This document shows positions 17,253-26,118 of a stretch of DNA of 63,496 nt, one piece after another. This DNA comes from Cacconaster sp964598495. Lineage in GTDB: Bacteria > Bacteroidota > Bacteroidia > Bacteroidales > UBA932. Within the stretch, counting starts at the first letter, position 1. Each line of letters starts with the position of its first letter. The notes beneath the pieces are model-generated. The model was not told the origin of the DNA and searched no databases. It was given only the letters and a program-made list of their open reading frames with translations. The position numbers and the translations under genes are program-made. The DNA lies in the NCBI GenBank assembly GCA_964598495.1, contig CAZRBY010000008.1:1-63496 (forward strand), in the 5' to 3' direction.

Positions 17253-18432
17253 CTCCAAGCTCCCTTCCTATCTCCGTAAATGCGGCAATACACTTATCAA
17301 GGTGCTCTTTTTCGTGTGCTGCAGATACTTGTACTCTTATGCGCGCCTCTCCTTTGGGGACTACCGGATAGTAGAATCCGGTTACATAGATTCCTTTGTC
17401 GAGAAGTTTTGTAGCCATAATCTGGGATAGCGGGGCATCGTAAAGCATCACGGCGCAGATGGCAGATTCTGTAGGTTTGATATCAAACCCGGCAGCCTTC
17501 ATCTTCGCTACGAAGTATTGGGTATTGGCGTGCAGTTTGTCCTGGAGTTTATTGCTCTCTGACATCATTTCAAACATCCTGATTCCCGCTGAGGCAATCA
17601 TAGGGGGAATTGAGTTGGAAAAGAGATAGGGTCTAGAACGCTGTCGGAGCATATCTATAATCTCTTTGCGTCCGGTGGTGAATCCGCCGATGGCACCTCC
17701 GAATGATTTTCCAAGAGTACCGGTAATGATTTCGATTTTGCCGCGCAAGTTAAATAGCTCCGTGGTACCTCGTCCGGTTCTGCCAACAACGCCCGCAGAA
17801 TGGGATTCGTCCACCATTACCATTGCGTTGTATTTTGTGGAGAGCTCATATATTTTGTCTAGCGGAGCCACATTGCCATCCATTGAGAAGACCCCGTCTG
17901 TCACAATTATGCGGTGGCGTTGTGCTTGTGCTTTCTTGAGGCAATTCTCAAGTTCATCCATATCGGCATTGGCGTAGCGGTAGCGCTGTGCTTTGCAGAG
18001 ACGTACCCCATCGATAATGGATGCGTGATTGAGAGAATCTGAAATGATGGCATCTTTTTCATCAAGCAGCGGCTCGAATACACCACCGTTGGCGTCGAAA
18101 CAGGAAGCATATAAAATGGAATCTTCTGTGCCGAAAAACTCGGCAATTTTCGCTTCGAGTTCTTTGTGCAGATCCCCGGTTCCACAGATGAAACGGACTG
18201 AGGACATTCCATATCCGTGGCTGTCAAGTGCCTTTTTGGCAGCTTTTATCAACTCTTTGTCGTTTGATAGTCCTAGATAGTTGTTGGCGCAGAAGTTAAG
18301 TACCTCCTGGCCTGTGCTTACCCTGATGGCAGCATGTTGTGGAGAGGTGATGATACGTTCCTTCTTGTACAGACCGGCTTCTTCTATAGCCTGAAGCTCT
18401 TTCTGAAGGTGTTTTTGAAAATCTGAGTACAT
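17242..18432 (-). CDS. kbl: Glycine C-acetyltransferase (2-amino-3-ketobutyrate CoA ligase)
   Basis: Kbl is a PLP enzyme that splits 2-amino-3-oxobutyrate with CoA into glycine and acetyl-CoA, the second step of threonine breakdown. The 396 residues match E. coli Kbl in length. The opening LYKKERIITSPQHAAIRV and LNFCANNYLGLSN are Kbl-like rather than serine palmitoyltransferase-like. MVDESHSAG and the PLP lysine in GTLGKSFGGAIGG are present. A TTG 18 bases upstream would add six residues; the ATG is preferred. No threonine dehydrogenase gene is next to it. Confidence 0.9.
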   Translation of the reverse strand: MYSDFQKHLQKELQAIEEAGLYKKERIITSPQHAAIRVSTGQEVLNFCANNYLGLSNDKELIKAAKKALDSHGYGMSSVRFICGTGDLHKELEAKIAEFFGTEDSILYASCFDANGGVFEPLLDEKDAIISDSLNHASIIDGVRLCKAQRYRYANADMDELENCLKKAQAQRHRIIVTDGVFSMDGNVAPLDKIYELSTKYNAMVMVDESHSAGVVGRTGRGTTELFNLRGKIEIITGTLGKSFGGAIGGFTTGRKEIIDMLRQRSRPYLFSNSIPPMIASAGIRMFEMMSESNKLQDKLHANTQYFVAKMKAAGFDIKPTESAICAVMLYDAPLSQIMATKLLDKGIYVTGFYYPVVPKGEARIRVQVSAAHEKEHLDKCIAAFTEIGRELGVIA

Positions 18433-18476
18433 ATTAATGTGAAATATCAATTAGTTTTAATTATTTCGCAGAATAT

Positions 18477-18519
18477 TTCACCAACATATTGCCGTAGTCG
18501 TTCAATTGTAATTGGTGAA
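18477..18519. promoter_or_regulatory. Candidate operator: spaced inverted repeat in kbl leader
   Basis: TTCACCAA at 18477-18484 and TTGGTGAA at 18512-18519 form a perfect 8-bp inverted repeat with a 27-bp gap. A smaller inverted repeat, CAATT-GT-AATTG, lies at 18503-18514. It sits just downstream of the kbl promoter and upstream of the TetR gene, so it could bind that regulator or another. It has no T-run and is not a terminator. Confidence 0.4.
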
Positions 18520-18526
18520 TTACATA

Positions 18527-18556
18527 CAAAGATATAATAAATTGTCGGATAGTCAA
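18527..18556 (-). promoter_or_regulatory. Promoter of kbl
   Basis: Read on the minus strand, TTG (18554-18556), a 19-bp spacer and TATCTTTG (18527-18534) make a full Bacteroidota-type promoter. The leader to the kbl ATG is about 90 bases and contains the inverted repeat at 18477-18519. Confidence 0.65.
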
Positions 18557-18635
18557 GATCTCTCTTAGAGGGTTGTGGCACGGATTTTGGTCGACGAATG
18601 CGAAAACTATTTCTGTTTATTTAGTTTTCAAAAAT

Positions 18636-19262
18636 ATGAAAATAAAAGAAAAAACACTCAGAAAAACCACTGAATTTCTGATCAAGGAAGGTTGTCGCAA
18701 GGTGACGGTAGACGAAATTGCCGCCTACAACGGAATTTCCAAGAGGACTCTATATGAGCTATTTCTCGATAAAAATGACATTATAGAGCAATCCCTTCTC
18801 TACTGCAATGAGAAAACTCGTGAATACTATCACGAAGTCTTCAACAGTTACGATGACAATATCATCAGTGTCATTCTCAGTGGACAACATTTCCGGCCCG
18901 ACAACAAGATTACAAGTGCCTGCCGCCTCTTTGCGGATGCAAAAAAATACCATCCGGACATTTATGAGAATGTGGAAAAGGTCATTTTAGAAGAACATCG
19001 CGAAGATTTGCGAAATTTTTTGCGAAAAGGTCAGGAAGATGGTATGCTTCTTCCGGATCTTCAGATTGATTCTCTGGTGACTTTACTTCCTATGCTTATG
19101 AGAATCATAGGCAGGGCTGATTTTCATGCAGAGTCTCCTTTTAGCAATAAAGATATCTACTGTCAGACAATCATTTATTACTTCAGGGGAATTTCTACTG
19201 AAAAGGGCAGGAAGCTTATTGACGACTATTTGGGTAACAATAAAATCAACAATATCGTATGA
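18636..19262 (+). CDS. TetR family transcriptional regulator
   Basis: This 208-residue regulator has the N-terminal TetR helix-turn-helix (about 10-50, KVTVDEIAAYNGISKRTLYELF) and an all-helical C-terminal domain that would bind a ligand. The frame opens at a TTG 63 bases upstream, but homology starts at the ATG MKIKEKTL. It is the first gene of the efflux operon: its TGA overlaps the TolC ATG (ATGA), so it is likely an autoregulated local repressor of the pump. The ligand is unknown. Confidence 0.88.
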   Translation: MKIKEKTLRKTTEFLIKEGCRKVTVDEIAAYNGISKRTLYELFLDKNDIIEQSLLYCNEKTREYYHEVFNSYDDNIISVILSGQHFRPDNKITSACRLFADAKKYHPDIYENVEKVILEEHREDLRNFLRKGQEDGMLLPDLQIDSLVTLLPMLMRIIGRADFHAESPFSNKDIYCQTIIYYFRGISTEKGRKLIDDYLGNNKINNIV

Positions 19263-20557
19263 AAATAAAGAATATGAATCTTATAAGATCGGGAGTATGC
19301 ATGATGTTGCTTTTTGCCGCTACTGCGGCAGTGGCGCAAGAAAAGGTCTCCCTTTCCCTCCAGGATGCCCAGGAGTACGCTCTTGAGCACAATCGTACTC
19401 TTGAAAATGCCTCTCTGGACATCAAGAAGGCAGAAGCTGGTCGATGGCAGGCCATCGCAAGTATGCTGCCTCAAGTCTCGGCGGGTTTAGATTATACCAA
19501 TATGATGGGTTACAAGATGGATTTCGGCCAGATGGTCATTTCCATGCCGCCCAGTGCTTCTTTCAATATTACCACCGCTGTAGCATTGAGTGGAGCTCAG
19601 ATAGTTTCTACCCAGGTGGCCAATATATCCAAGCGTATGGCTGACATCTCATATCGCAAGAGCGGGCAAGAGATTTCAGACCAGGTAAAGGTACTCTATT
19701 ATTCGGCACTTGTGACGGAGGAGACTCTTGTGCTGCTCAAAGAGAACCTCGAGAGCATGAAAAAGCTACACAGCATCTCCCAAAGGGCAGTAGATGTGGG
19801 AGTCTCTGAACAGACTAACGCAGACCAGTTGAAGGTACAGGTAGCCACGATGGAGAGTTCCATCAATGCTACCGAGCGTTCGCTGGAAATGGTTTATAAC
19901 TCCCTCCGCCTGCAACTCAACCTGGATGTCAATTCGGAAATCGAACTTACCCAAGGCCTTCCCGAACTGATGAATGTGGATGCGGTGAGCGACCTTTTTA
20001 GGGAGGAGTTTGATGTTAATAACAACTATAATTACCAATTGCTCAAAGCCGGTGCTGATCTTGCAAGGAAGCAGATTGCACTTACCGGCTGGTCGGGAGG
20101 TCCCACCTTCAGCATTTTTCATCAGTTCAACAAAAAGCACTATTTCAGTGATGAGATGACTATGAATATGACTCCTCCGAATATGCTCGGTATAGCGGTT
20201 AAAGTGCCTTTATTCACCAGTCTCAGGAATACCAAATCCGTACAGGACGCCCGTCTCTCATACCGGAAACAGCTCAATACACTTGCAGATACCGAAGCGG
20301 CTCTGAAAATCCGGCACAGGCAACTGGTTTTCAATCTCAAATCGGCTCTTGAGCAGTACCGGACTCAGAAAGAAACTGTAGAAGTGGCAAGGAGAGTTTT
20401 TGACAACATCGCCCTTAAATATGAACACGGAGTAGCCTCCGCACTAGATGTGACTAACTCGGGCACCAATCTTATAGCTGCTCAAAACGGTTATGTGCAG
20501 TCCCTTCTCCAGATTGTCAACGCACAGATCTCACTCGAACAACTTTTGAACAGATAA
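19259..20557 (+). CDS. TolC family outer membrane efflux channel
   Basis: This 432-residue protein has a signal peptide (ending AAVAQ) and the duplicated OEP/TolC repeats of long helices. It begins VSLSLQDAQEYALEHN, the usual TolC entry motif, and ends with SLLQIVNAQISLEQL. It forms the outer membrane exit duct of the tripartite pump with the next two gene products. Its start overlaps the TetR stop by four bases, which indicates coupling. Confidence 0.92.
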   Translation: MKIKNMNLIRSGVCMMLLFAATAAVAQEKVSLSLQDAQEYALEHNRTLENASLDIKKAEAGRWQAIASMLPQVSAGLDYTNMMGYKMDFGQMVISMPPSASFNITTAVALSGAQIVSTQVANISKRMADISYRKSGQEISDQVKVLYYSALVTEETLVLLKENLESMKKLHSISQRAVDVGVSEQTNADQLKVQVATMESSINATERSLEMVYNSLRLQLNLDVNSEIELTQGLPELMNVDAVSDLFREEFDVNNNYNYQLLKAGADLARKQIALTGWSGGPTFSIFHQFNKKHYFSDEMTMNMTPPNMLGIAVKVPLFTSLRNTKSVQDARLSYRKQLNTLADTEAALKIRHRQLVFNLKSALEQYRTQKETVEVARRVFDNIALKYEHGVASALDVTNSGTNLIAAQNGYVQSLLQIVNAQISLEQLLNR

Positions 20558-20563
20558 TAATCA

Positions 20564-21598
20564 ATGAAAAAACATATGAAAATCATCCGTATTTCCCTCA
20601 TTGCTCTCGTGGCAATGCTCCTTGCAAGCTGCGGAGGATCGCAGCAAAAACAGGAGGAAGCAACCCAGGAACGTATAGAACAGGTTGAGACCACTGCTAT
20701 CAGCAGGTCAGTCATCCGGCGCGTTGTGGACTTTTCGACTACTCTTATGGGCTATGAAACAGTAAATATCGCTCCTTCGCTTACCGGCAAAATCGAGCAC
20801 ATATATGTAGAGGTTGGCACCAGTGTGCAGAAAGGCTCTATGCTTGTGCGAATGGATCAGACTCAACTCAACAATACCAAACTTACCCACGCCAATCTGG
20901 CGGTTGAACTTCAGAGAATGGAGGCACTCAAGGAGAGCGGAGCCATTTCCAAGCAGGTATATGACCAGACCAAACTTGGATATGATCAGACAGCGGAATC
21001 TCTGGGCTTTCTCGAAAAAAACACCTTTGTCAGAGCGCCTTTCCCAGGTGTCATTTCAGCCAGAAACTACGAAAACGGCGAACTTTACAGCGGGATGCCC
21101 ATTCTTGTGCTTACACAGATTAATACCTTGAAGGCGTTGATCAATATTCCGGAGAGTTATTTCCCGCTCGTTAAAAAAGGGATGAAGATTGACATCAAAT
21201 CGGACATCTATCCCGGAGAATCATTCTCGGGCACGATAGAGATAGTCTATCCTACGATTGATGCTGCTACTCATAGCTTCCAGTGCAAGGTGAGAATTCC
21301 CAATGGTACCCTCAAACTCCGCCCCGGAATGTACGTACACACTTCACTTCCACTCGGTCAGTCTGAGGCCATAGTTGTGCCCTATCAGACTATTTTAAAG
21401 CTTGTTGGTTCCAACGAACGCTATATTTATCTTGAGAAAGATGGCAAGGCTGAGCGAGTATTCGTGCAGACCGGTCAGCGTTTCGACGATATGATAGAGA
21501 TAATCAGCCATGAAGTAAAAGAAGGTGACCGGCTTGTCTCAGTGGGGCAGGCCAAACTTGTCGACGGAGTCAAACTCAATGTAGTAAAGCAGAACTGA
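20564..21598 (+). CDS. RND efflux periplasmic adaptor (membrane fusion protein), lipoprotein
   Basis: This is a 344-residue adaptor with a lipoprotein signal (MLLASC). Its lipoyl half-motifs are IEHIYVEVGTSVQKG and TFVRAPFPGVISARNYENGELY, and a short helical hairpin and beta-barrel domain with LRPGMYVHTSLPLG are present. It bridges the RND pump in the inner membrane and the TolC channel. The gene starts six bases after the TolC stop and ends four bases before the pump gene. Confidence 0.93.
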   Translation: MKKHMKIIRISLIALVAMLLASCGGSQQKQEEATQERIEQVETTAISRSVIRRVVDFSTTLMGYETVNIAPSLTGKIEHIYVEVGTSVQKGSMLVRMDQTQLNNTKLTHANLAVELQRMEALKESGAISKQVYDQTKLGYDQTAESLGFLEKNTFVRAPFPGVISARNYENGELYSGMPILVLTQINTLKALINIPESYFPLVKKGMKIDIKSDIYPGESFSGTIEIVYPTIDAATHSFQCKVRIPNGTLKLRPGMYVHTSLPLGQSEAIVVPYQTILKLVGSNERYIYLEKDGKAERVFVQTGQRFDDMIEIISHEVKEGDRLVSVGQAKLVDGVKLNVVKQN

Positions 21599-21602
21599 CA
21601 AT

Positions 21603-24600
21603 ATGAGTATATACAAAACTGCAATTAGAAAACCGGTGACGACAGTACTTATCTTCGCCGCCGTGATTATCATAGGACTCTTCTCCTTGAACAGGCTGCC
21701 TATCGACCAGTTTCCGGAGATTGATCCGCCCTTCGTGACGGTCATGACCACCTATCCGGGCGCAAGCGCAGGGGAGGTTGAGACCAATGTGACCAGACTC
21801 ATTGAAAACAGCCTCAACTCGATTGACGGACTCAAAGAACTTACTTCCAGTTCAAGGGACAATATCTCCATTGTATTCCTCGAGTTTGAATGGGGTACCA
21901 ATCTTGACGAGATCTCCAATGATGCGCGCTCTTATTTGGATATGATAAGAGACAATCTTCCCGACGGTTGTTCCACACCAATACTCTTCAAGCTCAACAC
22001 CGGCATGATGCCGATACTGCAGTATTATGTGTTGGCTAAAGATAGTTACCCGGGACTCGAAAAGATTCTCAATGATGAGGTAGTGGCTATTCTCAACCGT
22101 GTTGACGGTATAGGTACCATAGGCATTGCCGGTGCCCCGCAACGCTATGTATATGTGGATATAGATCAGGCAAAACTTGATGCTTACGGACTGCCTCTGG
22201 AACTGGTCGGCAGTGCCATCGGCTCCAATAACCTTAACCTTGCTTCCGGTACCATAAAAATGGAAAAAGAGCAGTACCACATGCAGGTTCGAAGTGAATA
22301 TGTTGAGAGTTCGGAAATAGGGGATATCGTGGTAACCTCAATTATGGGAAAACCTATTTTTGTAAAGGATGTCGCTACCATCAGGGATACGATAAGGGAT
22401 CTCACACTTGACGAGAAGGTAAACGGTCAAGAGGCCGTCAGACTGATGATTTCCAAGAAATCGGGGGCCAATACGGTACAGGTCTGCAAGGATGTGCGCA
22501 AAGAGCTTGAAAAAATCAAAAAGAATCTCCCTTCGGATATAGAATTAGGCATCATCTACGACTCTTCAGAAGAAATCCAGAATTCCATCAACTCATTAAA
22601 GGAGTCTATACTCTATGCATTGCTTTTCGTGGTGCTTGTGGTATTTTTCTTTCTTGGTAAATGGAGAGCAACATTCATCATTGCCGTTACGATCCCTATT
22701 TCGCTTATCGTAGCATTCATATATCTGCTCTTCGTGGGCAGTTCACTCAACATCATTTCGCTCAGTTCGTTGACGGTGGCTATCGGTATGGTGGTTGACG
22801 ATGCCATAGTGGTGCTTGAAAACATAACTAAGCATATTGAGAGGGGCTCTTCCCCGCGCGAGGCTGCCATTTATGCTACGAATGAAGTGTGGATTTCGGT
22901 TATTGCCACGACACTTGTTATTATAGCCGTATTCGTACCCTTGACAATGCTCACCGGTATGGCCGGTATAATGTTTAAGGAACTGGGATGGATTGTGACC
23001 ATAGTAATTTCCGTTTCCACTATTGTGGCTATCAGCTTAACCCCGACGCTTGCTTCTCAGATGCTGAAGGCCAATAAAGTGAGGATTGACGAAAAGGGAC
23101 ATCTTCAGGTAGTGAAGCCCAAAATTGACTGGTATGAAAAATACATTGAGAAATTCCACAATAAGGTAAGCGCCTCGTATGCCAATATTCTACGTTGGTG
23201 CCTTAATCACAAGAGACTCACAATTCTCATAACATTCATCTTCTTCGTCATTTCGCTTCTTCCGGCACTTACCGGCAGAATAGGCGCCGACTTCATGCCC
23301 GAAAGTGATAATGGGCGAATTAGTGTAAGTATTGAACTCCAGCGAGGTACACGACTTGAGGAGACTCTTAAGACTGCACGTACTCTTGAGGCCAGATTTA
23401 GAGAACTCATACCCGAAGTCAAAATAATTTCCACTTCGGCAGGAAGCAATGAAGATGCCGGTATTGGTGCCCTTTTCTCCTCTACAACCAACAACAAGAT
23501 CTCGATGACTGTGGTCTGCAATAAGAAATATGAGAGAGAAAGGACAATATTTGAGATTGCTGAAGTCGTTCGTACCGAACTGGACAAATATCCCGAAATT
23601 ATTGACTACCAGGCTGCAACTACCGTCGGTATGGGTATGGGAGGTGGCAACAAAGTTAGTGTGGAAATATACGGTCACGACTTCGATGATACCAATCTCT
23701 ATGCACAGGAGGTGCTCCAAGCTGTAAAGGCCAATGTAAGTGGAGCCCGTGATATCAATATCAGCCGTGATGAAGAACGTCCCGAGCTCAAAATCACTGT
23801 GGATAAGGAGAAAATTGCATACCATGGACTCAATTCCGCTATTGTCTCTACTTATGTTCGCAATCGTGTGAATGGTCTTTTGGCCGGATATCTCAAGGAG
23901 GATGGCGACGAGCATGAGATTATAGTGCGTCTCAAGGAGGAGGATCGCAATTCCATAACTCTGATTGAAAACTTAACCATTCCCACAAATGCCGGCCGCT
24001 CCATCAAACTCAAGGAGGTGGCGGAGATTGAGGAGTACTGGGCTCCGCCCACCATTGACAGAAAAAGCCGTCAGCGCTATTTGACGGTCTCCATTACTCC
24101 ATACAATGTCTCTTTGGGTCAACTCGCTGCGCAAGTACAGGCGGAGATTGATAAGATTTCTACTCCAAGCGGCGTGCAGGTGCGACTTGCAGGTGATTAT
24201 GAGGAACAGCAGGAAACCTTTGCAGATATGTTCCAGCTGCTGATGTTGATTGTCCTTTTGGTTTATATCGTGATGGCTTCGCAATTTGAATCACTTTCCA
24301 AGCCTGCCATCATAATGATGTCAGTGCCTTTCGCACTCTCAGGCGTTATTCTTGCCCTATGGGTTACCGGCATCAATCTGGATATGATCGGGGCGCTCGG
24401 TTGTATTATGCTTGTAGGTATCGTGGTTAAGAATGGTATTGTACTTGTGGATTACACCAATCTGATGCGTGATCGCGGGTATGAACTAAACGAGGCAATT
24501 GCCCTTTCCGGTGAGTCCCGTCTCCGCCCCGTGCTTATGACGGCGGTGACCACCCTTCTCGGTATGCTCCCTATGGCATTGAGCAGGGGTGAGGGTTCCG

Positions 24601-24791
24601 AGTTGTGGCGTCCGATGGGCATAGTGGTTATAGGAGGTCTCCTGGTCTCCACGATAATCACTTTGATAATCGTGCCTGTCGTATATGCGGTAATGTCTCG
24701 CCACGGAGAGCGCAATAAAGTGGAAAAACTCCGTAAAGAGTTTGTTTTCATGCAAATTTCGGCTGATGATGAAGCCGCTTTTAAAAAATAG
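21603..24791 (+). CDS. RND efflux transporter (AcrB/HAE1-like)
   Basis: This 1062-residue inner membrane pump has the 12-helix RND layout with two large periplasmic loops. It begins MSIYKTAIRKPVTTVLIF. The proton-relay motif GMVVDDAIVVLENI lies near residue 400, and RPVLMTAVTTLLGMLPMAL near 975. DFMPESDNGRISVSIEL follows the second block's first helix. The sequence looks HAE1-like (drugs, bile-like amphiphiles) rather than the heavy-metal type, but the substrate cannot be read reliably. It is driven by proton motive force and works with the two preceding genes. Confidence 0.95.
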   Translation: MSIYKTAIRKPVTTVLIFAAVIIIGLFSLNRLPIDQFPEIDPPFVTVMTTYPGASAGEVETNVTRLIENSLNSIDGLKELTSSSRDNISIVFLEFEWGTNLDEISNDARSYLDMIRDNLPDGCSTPILFKLNTGMMPILQYYVLAKDSYPGLEKILNDEVVAILNRVDGIGTIGIAGAPQRYVYVDIDQAKLDAYGLPLELVGSAIGSNNLNLASGTIKMEKEQYHMQVRSEYVESSEIGDIVVTSIMGKPIFVKDVATIRDTIRDLTLDEKVNGQEAVRLMISKKSGANTVQVCKDVRKELEKIKKNLPSDIELGIIYDSSEEIQNSINSLKESILYALLFVVLVVFFFLGKWRATFIIAVTIPISLIVAFIYLLFVGSSLNIISLSSLTVAIGMVVDDAIVVLENITKHIERGSSPREAAIYATNEVWISVIATTLVIIAVFVPLTMLTGMAGIMFKELGWIVTIVISVSTIVAISLTPTLASQMLKANKVRIDEKGHLQVVKPKIDWYEKYIEKFHNKVSASYANILRWCLNHKRLTILITFIFFVISLLPALTGRIGADFMPESDNGRISVSIELQRGTRLEETLKTARTLEARFRELIPEVKIISTSAGSNEDAGIGALFSSTTNNKISMTVVCNKKYERERTIFEIAEVVRTELDKYPEIIDYQAATTVGMGMGGGNKVSVEIYGHDFDDTNLYAQEVLQAVKANVSGARDINISRDEERPELKITVDKEKIAYHGLNSAIVSTYVRNRVNGLLAGYLKEDGDEHEIIVRLKEEDRNSITLIENLTIPTNAGRSIKLKEVAEIEEYWAPPTIDRKSRQRYLTVSITPYNVSLGQLAAQVQAEIDKISTPSGVQVRLAGDYEEQQETFADMFQLLMLIVLLVYIVMASQFESLSKPAIIMMSVPFALSGVILALWVTGINLDMIGALGCIMLVGIVVKNGIVLVDYTNLMRDRGYELNEAIALSGESRLRPVLMTAVTTLLGMLPMALSRGEGSELWRPMGIVVIGGLLVSTIITLIIVPVVYAVMSRHGERNKVEKLRKEFVFMQISADDEAAFKK

Positions 24792-24800
24792 TATACAGAT

Positions 24801-25094
24801 ATGAAATGTGTTTTTATAGTATTCAATCAGGCCAACACAGCACGTGTTGAATATATGCTCGACCAACTCAAGATAAACGGCTTTACCCTGTTTGAAGAGG
24901 TGCAGGGAAGTGGTACGCGCGGCGGGGAACCCCGTCGCGGTACTCACACCTGGCCGGAAATGAATTCGGCAGTGATGACTGTAGTGGATGATGATCGCGT
25001 CGAAGAAATCCTGCTTACCGTCAAAAAACTTGATAATCGCAACAAGAATATTGGAGTACGCGCGTTTGTTTGGAACATCGAGCAGACCGTTTAG
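24801..25094 (+). CDS. PII-like signalling protein at the end of the RND operon
   Basis: This 97-residue protein fits the beta-alpha-beta-beta-alpha-beta PII fold. TLFEEVQGSG matches the strand leading into the PII T-loop, a basic Gly-rich loop (TRGGEPRRG) stands in place of the T-loop, and the C-terminal AFVWNIEQTV resembles IFVFPVEQAV of GlnB. The T-loop tyrosine used for uridylylation is not evident. PII-like groups (PII-NG, DUF3240) are known beside RND pumps, so a regulator of the pump is a fair inference. It lies nine bases after the pump gene. The assignment is by eye only. Confidence 0.65.
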   Translation: MKCVFIVFNQANTARVEYMLDQLKINGFTLFEEVQGSGTRGGEPRRGTHTWPEMNSAVMTVVDDDRVEEILLTVKKLDNRNKNIGVRAFVWNIEQTV

Positions 25095-25102
25095 TAATTT
25101 TG
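25095..25102 (+). promoter_or_regulatory. Candidate -7 element upstream of trxA
   Basis: TAATTTTG begins within one base of the PII-like stop codon and lies 72 bases before the trxA ATG. The nearest TTTG (25069-25072) has a 22-bp spacer, longer than usual. The two 23-bp repeats lie between this element and trxA. Confidence 0.4.
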
Positions 25103-25117
25103 AAAAAAATGACTACC

Positions 25118-25163
25118 TTAGCACTTTGTAAATAATTTAATTAGCACTTTATAAACAATTTAA
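25118..25163. repeat. 23-bp tandem repeat in trxA leader
   Basis: Two adjacent 23-bp copies (25118-25140 and 25141-25163) start TTAGCACTTT and end CAATTTAA or TAATTTAA, differing at two positions. A third partial ending follows at 25164-25173. The block would be in the 5' leader of the trxA message, just before its start codon. Confidence 0.75.
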
Positions 25164-25173
25164 TAGACAATTT

Positions 25174-25494
25174 ATGGCATTAGCAGTAAAAGATTCAAAT
25201 TTTCAGGATATCGTAATGGCTTCAGATAAGCCGGTAGTAGTAGATTTCTGGGCCCCTTGGTGCGGTCCCTGTCTGATGATATCCCCTATTATTGACGAAC
25301 TGGCCGTCAAGTATGAGGGTCAGGTGATAGTCTCCAAGTGTAATGTTGACGAAAATAACGTGATTCCCATGAAGTATCGCGTAATGAATATTCCTACACT
25401 TCTTTTCTTCAAAAACGGGGAAGTGGTTGATAAGATTGTTGGTGTTGTTCCTAAAAAAGAAATTGACAACAAGATAGCTTCATTACTAGAATAA
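25174..25494 (+). CDS. trxA: Thioredoxin
   Basis: This is a small cytoplasmic dithiol oxidoreductase of 106 residues, the usual thioredoxin length. The active site WCGPC is at residues 29-33, preceded by VVVDFWAP. The cis-proline region is NIPTLLFFKNGEVV. It reduces protein disulfides using thioredoxin reductase, which is not encoded here. The barrel protein gene follows six bases downstream. Confidence 0.97.
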   Translation: MALAVKDSNFQDIVMASDKPVVVDFWAPWCGPCLMISPIIDELAVKYEGQVIVSKCNVDENNVIPMKYRVMNIPTLLFFKNGEVVDKIVGVVPKKEIDNKIASLLE

Positions 25495-25500
25495 TATATT

Positions 25501-26109
25501 ATGAAACGTTTATCGATTTTTCTTGCAATTCTGCTCTTTTTTGCTGCAGTTCCTAAAGTGAGTGCACAGGGTTTGATCTTCAAAGGAGGCCTCAATTACA
25601 CCAATGTTGATCTTGAGGGCAAGAACTTTAGTATTAAGAACGGTTCGGGATGGCATTTTGGTGCCGGTTTTCAGACAGCGAGCGCTATGGGCTTCTCTCT
25701 CCAGCCTGAACTTCTGTACAGTGTTTACGGTGTAAAGCTTATAGACGGTGCTTTTGAGGTTGATAAGAAATCCTCATTTCTTGAGCTTCCTGTGAATATT
25801 CAGTGGGGTATTGACTTGATTGCTGCCAAGCCCTTCCTGATGGTTACCCCGAAGATTGCCTACAATCTCAAGAATTGGGCAAATAAAGAAACCACCAATT
25901 CTTTGTTGACTCAATTCATTAATGAAAAAACTAATTTGGAGTTTGGTATCGGAGTAGGTGCAGGGTTGAATGTATGGAAACTTCAGATTACGGCAAAGTA
26001 CGAATGGAATTTTGGCCATGTGAGCAGTATTGACGAATATCTCGCCAACGCCAAAGAGGCAAGCAAGACGATCGGCAATCTCCAGATATCATTAGGTTTT
26101 TGTTTCTAA
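25501..26109 (+). CDS. PorT-like outer membrane beta-barrel protein
   Basis: This 202-residue protein has a cleavable signal peptide (ending KVSAQ). A small beta-barrel of the OMP_b-brl_2 type follows: alternating hydrophobic strands from GLIFKGGLNYTNV to the terminal LQISLGFCF, with a final aromatic as expected for barrel insertion. No ligand or role can be assigned. It follows trxA by six bases and may be co-transcribed. Confidence 0.8.
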   Translation: MKRLSIFLAILLFFAAVPKVSAQGLIFKGGLNYTNVDLEGKNFSIKNGSGWHFGAGFQTASAMGFSLQPELLYSVYGVKLIDGAFEVDKKSSFLELPVNIQWGIDLIAAKPFLMVTPKIAYNLKNWANKETTNSLLTQFINEKTNLEFGIGVGAGLNVWKLQITAKYEWNFGHVSSIDEYLANAKEASKTIGNLQISLGFCF

Positions 26110-26118
26110 ACCCTTGCA

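Noticed and set aside
17242..18432. Serine palmitoyltransferase (sphingolipid synthesis), common in Bacteroidales
   Set aside because: The N terminus (KKERIITSPQ, NFCANNYLGLSN) and length follow Kbl rather than the palmitoyltransferase of this group.
23190..23915. 241-codon open frame on the minus strand
   Set aside because: Antisense to the RND pump gene; the pump's periplasmic loop sequence is clearly coding.
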